Assembly: GCA_025531455.1 (NCBI GenBank)
Contig: JAMYHL010000118.1
Span: 58,888 to 122,887, forward strand
Source: Apiotrichum sp. Y4204
Taxonomy: Eukaryota; Basidiomycota; Tremellomycetes; Trichosporonales; Trichosporonaceae
DNA: 64,000 nt
Direction of reading: 5' to 3'
Part shown: piece by piece, positions 11,248 through 21,431 of the stretch
How the letters are laid out: the number at the start of each line of letters is the position of its first letter
Position numbering within the stretch: the first letter of the stretch is position 1
The notes under the pieces: model-generated
What the model saw: the letters and a program-made list of their open reading frames with translations, nothing else
Told to the model about the DNA's origin: nothing
Databases searched by the model: none
Made by a program: the position numbers and the translations under genes

Positions 11248-11715
11248 TGTTGGGTGGGGCTGGGTTGGGTGTTGTTGATCTTGTGATTGTGATTTTGTTT
11301 CAGTCGGGCGTCAGAAATCAACAAAGGGTTTACCGGACTTGGCCATTTGGACGCCGAACGGGTTGGCGCGTAGGGCAGCCGGATGGGCGTCGCGCGTCGC
11401 GTGTGTGGTTTGTTGCGTGAAATTCACATGGCTATCACGCTGCCCCACAGGCCCACAGAGTACAGAGCTGCACAATATCGCACAATATGCACACAATGCG
11501 TGCAATGCGCACAGTACGCACAGTACGCAGTTGTGCAGCCTTCTACCATTGCACAGCACGCGAGCTCTAGTTCTCCAGCATACAAGGTAAGTCGCTGGAC
11601 AGTGGAGGCCAAGCCCAGTGTCCTGTATGTCAGACATCTACCATGCACCGTATTCAGATTGAGTGGTATGCCATGCAACAAGCTAAAGAACCATCTATGC
11701 TAGAGCTCTCCCCGA
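11248..11715. other. Intergenic: ORC1 promoter side and end of the Tim44-like gene, with a degenerate repeat
   Basis: 468 bp between two minus-strand genes. At 11470-11531 a short word is repeated imperfectly (GCACAATAT twice, GCACAGTAC twice, with GCAATGC between). Nothing looks coding. Confidence 0.5.
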
Positions 11716-13022
11716 TTACTTGGACTGCTCAAGGAACTCGGGCGGGGTGAATGGCAGCGTGTTCTGGACCATGAACCAGTAGCCCGAGTTGCTCCTGCTG
11801 TCAAACACGACGTTGTCGACGACATTGACCTGGCGCTCCGAGCCGCGCGTCGTGATCTTCTGTGTTGTGTCGAACCGCACGACAACTTGGCAGACGACAG
11901 GACCCTCGCCCGACGCGCTCAGAGGCCCAGAGCGGACCGACACAATGTGCGGCGGTTGGTTGTGCTTGACAAACTCCCACTGCGTGTTGCTCACGGCCTG
12001 AGCAACCTTGGTTCCGCGCTCCTTGGCGGGACCCAGCGACAGCCTAGACACTGCTCCAACGTCGCCCGAAGCCTGCGCCTTCTGGTATGCCTGGTACAAC
12101 CGGTCGAGCTCCTCCACAAGCGGCGCATACTGAGTGTCTGCGCGGGTCAAGATCGATTTGGCCTGACCAAGACCCGAAGCAGCACCGAAGTTGCCGGGAA
12201 AGAGACCCTGAGTCGAAGACTCGTACGCGCTGCATTAGTTAGTGTCATGTTCAGTCAAGTCTGATACGACAGTTGGAGCGCTTGCACTGTCGGGTAACGT
12301 AGCGCTCTCAGTAGTCCCCGTCCTACTCACTACTTCTTCGTCGTGTACCACCGCTTGATGCGCTGCCATGCGTATTGACGACCCTCCTTCTTCATGAGCC
12401 ACGAGAGCTGGAAGTTGGGGTCCACGATGGGCTCTGATTGTGTCAGCATCTAGATCAAGAACGAGCTTCGCGAAGCCGTCGTGGGCGGATCCTATCTGAT
12501 GAAGTCTCTCCGCCATCCCCTCGGCTGTAGGTGTCACCAATGGGAAGGAGCAAGCAAGCCTTCTTTAGCAGCCCAAGTCCCATCGCTAAGCGGATAACTT
12601 CCGCCAGAGGTCTAAAACCGACTTGAGGGCGCTTCTTGGACTTCCCTCAGACCACCCTCCTGCTGGGCTTCACCATCTCCTTTCCCACCTTCTCCAGCCC
12701 AAAATCGACAACTGTCCTAATCTCCCCGTCGCTCGCGGCCAAACCCCCCACGACCGGCACTTCCACGCCGTCGCCCAAAGCACTCACCAAATACAAGGTA
12801 CTCATACGCCACCGACATGTCAATGCCAAGCGGGAGCCGACGCGTCAACCGCTCGCGCAGCTTGGTCTCCTTGTCCGACGCCTGTACCGACACATCCTTC
12901 GCCTTGCTCAGTGCTGCCGAGGTCGTGATCGCACGGACACCGATTGCACGCGCGGCGAGAGGCACGCGCCCTGTTGCGACGAGGCGCGAGGTTCCCGCAA
13001 GGAGACCGGGGCAGAGCGACAT
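11716..13022 (-). CDS. Mitochondrial Tim44-like domain protein (Mba1/mL45 family)
   Basis: Three exons (12788-13022, 12331-12433, 11716-12229) give 283 residues. The first ~40 residues are rich in Arg, Ala and Ser with no acid, fitting a mitochondrial presequence (…RAITTSAALSKA). The C-terminal ~150 residues fit the Tim44-like fold shared by Tim44, Mba1 and mL45: a helix (LVEELDRLYQAYQKA), then strands including VCQVVVRFDTTQKIT and a final GYWFMVQNTLPFTPPEF. Mba1/mL45 proteins attach mitochondrial ribosomes to the inner membrane. The length suits that group better than Tim44 itself, which is longer. Family is moderately sure and the exact orthologue is not. Frame closes over 235+103+514 nt. 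Confidence 0.68.
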
Positions 13023-13654
13023 GGTGAGTTGGTAGAGAACTGATGTAGGGAGAATGCAAGCGGTGGAGACTTGGGGGTAAAGGTCACAAGCTCACAAGCA
13101 CCGGTAAGGGTCTGCTCGAGTGGAGAATGCAGATTCCGACTTTTAAGCGGAAGCTAATTTGACCGATCAGCGCGTCCGCTCCGGATGGCATTGGCAGGGC
13201 ACCGTGTGAGTGGAGGCCTGCGACCTGCGACTTCCGCCTGATTGTGATTGCAAGCTTGTTCCACCCAACGCAATTTGGGTCTCACGGCGCATCTACTACT
13301 GTGACTACATCTCTGTGCAGACTAGCTTGTAATGGGGTATTACGCCAACCTCTCCACACCCTGCTGCCCTCTAGGCCACAGAGCTCGCAGATTGTTGGAG
13401 GGTATATCTGGCGAATCAAGTCTACGTATGGGGCGGGGGTCATCATCACTGTCTGTTTTCGCTTCTTCTTCTTGGACTGGCAAATGTACACGAGTCTGTG
13501 GTTGACACAGGCGCTCGGGAACGGACTAATGGTTGATTCGAGATTGGTCGGTCGGGCGGGGAGGACTGTTGGGAGGTCGGAGGAAAAGAATAGGTCGGAA
13601 ATGTGAGAACCTTGTCATTCAAACTCGTATCTAATGTATGCAAGATGCAGCTGA
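13023..13654. other. Intergenic, no gene seen
   Basis: 632 bp between the start of the Tim44-like gene and the end of the PP2A gene, both on the minus strand. Several open frames overlap here but none has recognisable content. It presumably holds the Tim44-like promoter and the PP2A 3' UTR. Confidence 0.4.
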
Positions 13655-15179
13655 TTACAGGAACTGGAAGGAAGTCAGTAACGAGCATTATCAGGACACT
13701 CCAGTGGTACTCACGTAGTCTGGGGGACGGCGCGAAACAAGGGGCTCGCCCGCACGAGGGGCCGGGTCGAACTGCAGGAACGTGTACTTGAGTGCGTCGT
13801 CGACCTCGAGAATCGCCGCCTGATTACCACAGCGGTAGCAGTAGTTGGGGGCGGAGAAGATGGTGACGACGTTGCGCTCCTGTGACCATGAGAAGCCCTC
13901 CATGACAAGCTGGTGTGCACGGGCGACAAGGGTGAGGCCGTTGTTGTGGTTGAACGCTTCCGAAATGTCCTGTCCGAAGGTGTAGCCGGCACCACGGGGC
14001 GAGATACCCCAACCGCAACGGTCATCGGGGTCAGACCAGAGAAGGTCGCACATGGGACCTTCGTGGGGCACCTCCTGAATGCGGTCAATCGAACGGATGT
14101 GGTCAAGGGTATCAATGGAGGGCGACAGACCACCGTGGAGACAGAAGATCTGGTTGTCGATGAGGGCTGTCAAAGGAAGGTAGTCGAAGAGGTCGGTGAA
14201 GAACTTCCAGACGTTGGCGTTGCCGTATTTACGCAAGCACTCGTCGTAGAAGCCGTAAACCTGGGTGATCTGACGCGACTCGTGGTTTCCACGGAGAATC
14301 GTTACGCGGTCACGGTAGCGGAGCTTGAGAGCCACAAGAAGAGTCACAGTCTCAACCGAGTAGTAACCTCGGTCGACATAGTCGCCCATAAACAGGTAGT
14401 TGGTGTCTGGCGAGTTTCCACCGATGCGGAACAGCTCAGACAAGTCATGCTGGAGACAGTGTTAGGTTTTGATCGATTGTTCGTCATAGATCTTGCGACA
14501 CTTACGAATTGACCGTGGATGTCTCCACAGACGGTCACGGGGCAGCGCACTGGCTGAACATTGGACTCCTCCATGAGCACCTCGCGGGCCTAAAACAGTC
14601 AGTACTAGAAACACAATGCTTGAAGGGTAGAGGTGACTGCAATCCACAATGAGAACAAGAAGCAGTGAGGTGCACGGTGGCGGTGTTAATGAAGACTGCC
14701 AGCGTGCCCAATCGCAGATGGTCGATGGCGTGACGGAACGTGCAGCATCCTGATCCTACGCGTTTCGCATATGAGCCCCGAAGACCAGTCCGGGGAGTTG
14801 CGAGGACTGTAATGAGGCGCGTGATGTCCTTGCAAGTTGGGCGCGTTGAAGGATTGACGGATGCACGACGCGCACACGCACGCGGTCGGTGCGTGTCACT
14901 GTTCTCTTGCGGTCCAGTGGTCCATCATCTCATAAGCTGGACGCATCCGGCTGAGCCATCGTGAGGTCCATCCCGCGGCGAGTGGACGGCATGTGTGTTG
15001 GAGACATTGATAATCCAGGCCACTTGGCGTTCAAGAGGTCGATATGATCAAGGAGGAGAGAAAGGAAATGCGGCACGGTCACGTACCTTGTCGCAGAGCT
15101 TCTTGACCTCGGTCTCGCTGAGGGGCTTGCACTGCATAAGCTGGGCGATCCAGCCGTCGACCTCGTCGTTGGAGGACAT
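13655..15179 (-). CDS. Protein phosphatase 2A catalytic subunit
   Basis: Four exons (15087-15179, 14506-14589, 13715-14449, 13655-13663) encode 306 residues, the normal PP2A-C length. Metal-site motifs are all present: GDIHGQF, GDYVDRG, RGNHESR, HGGLSP, and [11 protein letters not shown] near the C-terminus. The protein ends RRPPDYFL, the tail whose terminal Leu is methylated in PP2A. The last exon is only 9 nt and codes Phe-Leu-stop; without splicing the protein would end in a different tail and lose that leucine. Intron 1 is 497 nt, far longer than the usual 35-60 nt here. Orthology is to yeast PPH21/PPH22. Confidence 0.95.
14590..15086 (-). other. Unusually long first intron of the PP2A gene
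   Basis: This 497-nt intron is about ten times the usual size in this window. I see no open frame of note and no clear C/D or H/ACA snoRNA boxes. It may hold regulatory sequence. Confidence 0.55.
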
Positions 15180-15296
15180 GGTGGTGGTGATTGGATGTGG
15201 GCGGGTGGGTGTCTATGTGGGTGTGTTGAAAGGAAACAAGTGATTGTACTACGTGTTGATTGACGGTATAGTGGTGGTCGTGTCGGGAGCGGAAAG

Positions 15297-15350
15297 GGTA
15301 GGTGGGTGGGTGGGTGTGGCTGTGGGTGGGGGGGGGGGGGGAGAAAGGGG
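15297..15350 (+). repeat. G-rich tract with a 14-G run, G-quadruplex-capable
   Basis: GGTGGGTGGGTGGGT is followed by a run of 14 G (15328-15341), 120-170 bp before the PP2A start codon. On the gene's own strand this is C-rich. Confidence 0.7.
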
Positions 15351-15748
15351 CGATGAGGATCGTGTGCCAAGTCGTGAATTGCTCGGTTTATCCCCTTGTT
15401 CTAAGCGCGCTTGGGTGGCGGCGATGAGACTGAGATGTGTTTCCTTTTTCTTGCCTCTAATAGTGTCGAGCCCGACAGACGCCAAGCTGTATGATTGTGT
15501 GTAGACGAGCCAGGAGGAGAAGAGAGAGAGAGATGAAAAGAGAGGGAGGTGATGGATTGATGTGGAGACGGATGTGTGTAGCACCACGCAGGGAGCAAAA
15601 CCCAGGAGGCAGAGCAGATCGAGCAGAGAGCCAGGGATAGCGGGAGAGGGGTTGTTGCCTGCTGACTGTAATTGCTTTCTACAGTAGGCTATAAGGCTAA
15701 TGCGCTAGGGCTAATCGCACAGGCAGAGGGCCAAAGGATTTGAATGAA

Positions 15749-15777
15749 GGGGGGGTTGGGGGGGGGGGAGGGGAGGT
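15749..15777 (+). repeat. Second G-rich tract
   Basis: Runs of 7 and 11 G separated by TT, then shorter G runs. It fits the G-quadruplex pattern and lies between PP2A and XRN1. Confidence 0.6.
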
Positions 15778-16546
15778 GAAGAGTGGGGCCACTGACTGCA
15801 CTGCTGCACTCTTGTGGGCGTTGTGGACGTGGGCGTTGTGGACGTTGTGGTCGCTCGCATGAGCTGGCACGAGCTGGCACGCTGGCCACTGGCCACTGGC
15901 ACCCTTCCCGTGTTCCAATTAAAGTCAATTTTTTGATCAGATTAGAAATCTATAAAGTGGATATACGCAGTGTCAAGACAGACAAGAAGCGGGCAATACG
16001 GGAAGCCTGTGCATTAGTATTATGTTATAAAGTCGCATTCAATGTGCCATTTTGATCCCGTGCTGCTGGCTGCATGCAGCATGGCTGGCTGTCTGCTGTT
16101 CGCGCTGTTCGCAATTCGCAACGATCGCCACGCTACTGAAACACACAATTACGTCACTCCTCCCCAACCCCTCTCGTCCCCTGCCATCTCCCCCTCCTAG
16201 TCTCAGTCGCATTGACACAGGGCGAAAGCTAACGCCGTCTATCTCCTCCAGTGTGGCATGAGGCCGCCAACTCAACCAGAACGCTCCAGCGGCAACCGCG
16301 CAACCACAGCCGTTTGCAACATTCTAGCCCACATCACTTTGTCCCCTTGGAGGCTCACAAGATACATAGATAGCTACTCGACCCACCCGAATGCAAATGA
16401 CGCTCTAGTAAGAGCATGTGTCTCTAAGCAATGAATAACAAATGTGCGCTAAATCTTCAGTCGAGAGAGAGAATCTCGAAGGAAACGATGCTTGACCGCC
16501 TTTGCCACACTGTACACGTCGGAACAACCGATTCGGAGCCTTCATA

Positions 16547-19500
16547 TTACTGGCTGGTCCCAGGGGCAGGAGCTGCGGCAGGAGCAGATGCAGGAGCAGA
16601 TGCAGCGGGAGTAGCAGACGCAGCGGCGGGTGGCTGGGATTGGCCAGCGCTGCCGCCAGCGTTGCCACCAACATTGCCGCCACGACCCCGTCCACGGCCA
16701 CGCGGCGTGCCTCGCGCACCACGTCCGCGAGGCGCTCCACGCCCAGCACCGTTCGATCCTCGTCCACTATGTCCGCCGCGGGCAGGTGCACCACTGTTGT
16801 GGCCACCCCGCATGGGCGCACCACCAGTTACCGGGACCTGTCCGTTTTGAGGAAGGGGGTGATAGGCGGAAGTTGGAGACACCGGCTTTATGTGGGGTGT
16901 CTTGGCGATATGCTGGCGAGGTGCCTGCGGAGCAGGCTGGGGACGGGGCGGGCGGGGATGAGCTCGAGGGGCCCCACCAAGAAGAGCGGATTGCAAGAGG
17001 TCTTGATGGCTGAGAGCGGGAGCGGTTGTAGCTTGCTGTTTGATACCCTTCGCGGCGTTACCATATTGCATTTGTTGCGGCGGCGGCGGCTGGTTGCGAG
17101 GTCTCTGCAGAATCTGCGGAGGACGGTTGCTGGGGATGGCAGGTTGATAATTGTGCGGCGCAATGACTGGGCGCGGGCCAAGCTGAGGCTGGAAGGCACC
17201 TACGTGGCCAACAGTTTGTGGTGCCGACTGTCCTCCGACAGCAAATTGAGGTTGGCTGAGATTGAGACACGACACAAACGGAACAGTGGAGCCGCGGTAC
17301 TGCGAGCAACGGCCACCGAGAGTCTCGCCACCCATGAATGGAACGTCCCACACGACATCGATGTCACGTGTGCCGAGTCCAACGACAATGCCCTTCATGG
17401 TGAGCGGCACACCTCCTGTTGCGGCGTCCTGGACCATGGTTACCCTATCACCGAGTTCAAAGCGTTGGCCTTGGAGGCGGTAGATGGCGTGCGACGGCTT
17501 GAGGACGGCCTGGCGTGGGATACCCTGAACCTCGGAACGCTTGATGACATTCTTCCCCTTGCGTTCAACAATCTGATTCTGCAGCTTCTCGATTTGAGCG
17601 ACAGTGTCCGCCTCAAGCTGCTCGGCGAACAACGACACAGGCTCAAGGTCGGCCACACCGTGCGCCTTGAGCCATTTGTGCATGTCACGGATGACCTGGT
17701 CGGGGTTTTCCGCAGATGGGCAGAGCTCGGCAGAGGTGACAATGTCGCCGCCTCGGCTGTCCAGGTGGTTGAAAACCTCGGGGAAGGCGGCCTTGTACTC
17801 GGCGATGATCCGAATGGCTTTCTCAGAGAACTCCCAGTTGCGGTCAGCCTTGCGGGAATAGCCAAGAACCTTGAGGCCCTTAGACTCGAACTTGAGGGCG
17901 AGACCAATGTTGGTCTTGCTGCCGCTTGCCAGCTGCACCATGAGAGTCGATGTGATTCGGGACAGGCCAAGCGAGGAGATACCGAGGCGTCGGGAGAGGA
18001 CATGCGACGGGGTGTAAACACTGGAAGGACGAGTCACGACGAACCGCTTGAAGGCAAGGTTCTCGCGCTGCTCTCCGGGGAAATAGGCGATGCTAATGTT
18101 GAGCGTCTTGTCGCCTGTACCAGTGACCTGAGCCGCGGTGCCATAGGCCATAGCACCCAGGAAAATGACCTTTTCGCCTTGAGGGAAGTCCTGTCCAATA
18201 GGAGGAGCATCCTTCTCAATAAAGCGTTCATCCTCAAAGGAAACCTGGTGGACTGTGGTCTGAAGAGCCTGGGTGATCTCCTTCTCGGTATCGTAATCCT
18301 TTACCAGGGCACCGGTGTCAAGGCGCTTCAGACCTATGGGTTAGCTGGCATGGAAAAGTTTCACTACTCACCCTTCAAAGGGGAAATGTGGATGACAATG
18401 TCAACATTACCAATGATGACACCGTAACGCTTTGAGTAGTGGTGCTCGATCCTGTCGGCTTCCTTCTTCCACTTGATAGCAGCAAAGCCATCATGGGGTT
18501 TGGACACGACCTTGGTAACGTTTCCAAACTGCTGGAGCTCATACTTGAACATGTCATCGGAGACTCCGGTGACAATTCCCTCATGGAGATAAGGCCACGA
18601 GTGGAATGTCCGCTGACCAACGAGGCGCTTGGCGACGTCCGAGGTGTTGGCCTTGTCGTGCTTGCCAGTAACAGTAATCACCATCGACTGGTTACGACTG
18701 TCCTGTTGGAAAACATTAACGCCGTGGTAACCGAGAGATCCTTGATAGGGCAGCGTTGCTAGCGACGGGAAGCCAGCCAAAGCGGAGGCGCCAAGGTGAA
18801 CACCATCCATGAGGCCAACGACGAGATCAATGCCCTCACCAAGCTTGGGCATTTCAAAGTCCTGCACATGGCAACGACACGCTACGAGGTCGGGGAAGAA
18901 CCCAGGAAGAGAGGAAGGGTAGTAGGTCTCCGTTCCAGAATCGTCGAAAGTGAATTCCGTTGCAGGGACACCCGAGGTGTTGCGTTTCTGCTCCTCGGGC
19001 GTGAGGCGGTGGTCACGAGCATTCATAGAACGGAGTAATCGCTCCTCGTTGATGAATGGAATTTTGACGACCGCCTCCCAGTCAGCCTTTTTGCCGTTCA
19101 TGTCAAGACCAAAGGATTTGGGATAGAAGTCGATGATGGGAGAAGTCTCCTCGTACATGAGGTCCTGCGAGTTTCAGTATTGCTAATATCAAGGTGACCT
19201 ACCCTGTATGCCGCAGGGACGTGTTCCATACTGTCTGACGGAAGGACGCCCATAAGCTGCTGGAACGGCAAGAACGGCTTGCCCAGCTTCAAATCAAACT
19301 TGAAGTCGGCGATACCCTTCAAATCCGAGATCTGGGGGGCGTAGTGGTAGTTGTAGAACCAGCCCCAGGACGAAACACCACGGTAATAGTAGGCCACCAC
19401 CCACTGGAGGCCTTCGATGTAGCGATAGATGAGAGGGTGCATCTCTTCCGGCTTGTTGTAGTCGATCTCGAGCTTCTCCTTGTAGTACTTGCACTTCCAT

Positions 19501-21431
19501 TCGGTAACGCGCTTGTTAATCATGTCGTCAAATGACTCTTCCATGTCTTCCAGCACGTTGTCGACGACCTTAGCCTTGTCGTACTTGTCAAAGACGCGCT
19601 GAATGGCCGCAGAACCTTCGGGGTCCTCTTCTGACTCCCACTCTCCGTCATCGTCTTCGTCTCCGCTTGCTTCGCTGATGCCTTCCATGTTGAAGCTGAG
19701 GGTGACGAGGGGCTGACCATAATCGTCCACTTCGTCCCATGTGCAGTGGAGGTGAAGCACGTCCGCGAGGTCCTGGATGAACTTGCGGTCCCTCGGCGGC
19801 AGGGTGTTGACAAACTGCAACTTGTCCTCGGCCTTGGGACGTTTCTGGTGCTCGGACACGAAAGACTTTATGTTCTTAAGGATCTTCTGCTGGTCCTTAG
19901 TGATAACTATATGTCTCAGCGATGGCTCGGGCAACAAGGCAGACAGACACTCACTGAGCTTTCCCCTCTTACGGGCCTTCTCCAGGGCAGCAATCTCCTT
20001 TTCCTGCTTGCCTTTGTACCAGCTTATATCCGCAACCTCCTGCTCAAAGTTCTCCTTCTCAACGAGAGCAAGGCGGTCGAGAAGCATCTGGAGACGCGGT
20101 AACGAAATGGTTCCGTGTTCGTTCATGTATCCGCCTGGCGTCAGCGACAGTGTTGCGATCCAACGCAACCTACCCATCTCAGGAAGAATCTCCTTGTATA
20201 TCTTCCAGATAAGTTCCAGGGCACCCTCATTGATATGCAGGCCGGGGAGATGAGGCAAAAAGTCGTTACCAACGAAAATCGACATGAGGATAAAGTCGTC
20301 TATGATACGCTCCAGATCATACTTGAAGGATATCTGACTTGCGACCGGCGAGAATTCCAAATCGAGATATTCGCGCAACAATGACAAGTGCAGGAGGAAC
20401 ATGTTCTGGTTTGCCAGACTGCTTGATCAGTCTCTGTGCGACTGGATACTGAACTCACCCAGTAGACTTCTTGGTCTTGCGTCCAAATGTGACCTCCTCA
20501 CGGAGGAGACAGAAATGGGGATCGTGGCTTAGAAGAGCCAACATGACAAGGTCGGCGTCAAGGCCATAGAGACAGTGACGCGTGTTGGGGTTGTAGTCGG
20601 GCTGAGCTTTACTCGTGCGAATGAATTCTTGGATCTTGTGCTCGCCCTCTCCGGGAACGTCATGGCCGCTGAAGATGACCTTGACGTTGCGCCACTCGGC
20701 ATCTTCCGAGATGCGCTTGCGCACATAGTATTTGAGATGGTCTGACAGGCGGGCCATAAAAGGTGTGCCTGCTGTCAGTTGTGGAGCTTGAAGATGTCAC
20801 TCACCTGGGGTAATACAATTCGAGTCGAATGCCTTCTCCTCCGGGAGCGTCTCTCCCTTGCGCTCCGCCTGCTCGCGCTGCTCACGCGCATCACGAGCTG
20901 TGCGGAAACGACGCGAACGCTGCTGGTTCATCTTGGCACGAGGCGCCACACCGTCAATAGCCATGTAGAAGACTTTCTTGGGCTTGATCATTGTGAAGAG
21001 ATAATCGATATACGCAAAGATGGCGAGGATCATTTGGTCCTCAGATATACGGAAATGAGGATCATTTTCGGATGATGGCGGATGTGAACAGTTGTGGATA
21101 ATACCGTTCTGTTGATGTTAGTGAGTCGTCAATCGCTACCGCGCGTCGCGCATGTCGCATACCATGTCCAAACTGGAGTGGTTAGTAACGCTATCATCGC
21201 TTCACCAAACACGTACTAGAGATTGTCAAACGTCGGTATCGAGTTTGGTGTGATCAGCTGAGAGGTGAGGGGGTACCTCTCGGAGATCCATCTGAAGAAC
21301 TGATCGTGTCAGCAGATGCATGAGGCGCGTACGATGCGTTGTGAGCACGGGATGGTTGGACAAACCTTGGGAACACCTGTCTGTCAGTCACTCAAGCACA
21401 AGGTTGTGGACGCTGGCGGAAACTCACCCAT
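16547..21431 (-). CDS. XRN1: 5'-3' exoribonuclease 1 (XRN1)
   Basis: Eleven exons give 1476 residues: 21428-21431, 21366-21376, 21217-21299, 21163-21172, 20805-21108, 20459-20768, 20174-20418, 19955-20134, 19203-19906, 18372-19164, 16547-18333. The spliced start reads MGVPKFFRWISERYP, the canonical Xrn1 N-terminus. Catalytic-core motifs follow: YLDMNGIIHNCSHP, AIDGVAPRAKMNQQRSRRF, GHDVPGEGEHKIQEF, YGLDADLVMLAL and VGNDFLPHLPGL. The middle matches the Xrn1 tower and SH3-like regions. The C-terminus is Gln/Pro-rich, then RGG/RG-rich (near 16670-16830), suggesting RNA contact. Xrn1 degrades decapped mRNA in the cytoplasm. The first four exons hold only 108 nt of coding sequence; each was placed to rebuild the invariant N-terminus. 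Confidence 0.95.

Larger units (their letters stand above)
15180..16546. other. Intergenic: PP2A promoter and XRN1 3' flank, G-rich
   Basis: 1.37 kb with no convincing gene. It holds strongly G-rich plus-strand tracts near 15297-15350 and 15749-15777, a GA-rich stretch (15510-15550), and short tandem repeats at 15816-15900 (GGGCGTTGTGGACGT twice, GAGCTGGCAC twice, TGGCCAC twice). The last 150 bp before XRN1 presumably carry its 3' UTR. Confidence 0.5.

Noticed and set aside
16502..18427. 641-codon plus-strand open frame opposite XRN1
   Set aside because: It is the mirror of the XRN1 last exon. The minus strand carries a recognisable Xrn1 protein; the plus-strand product has no family content.
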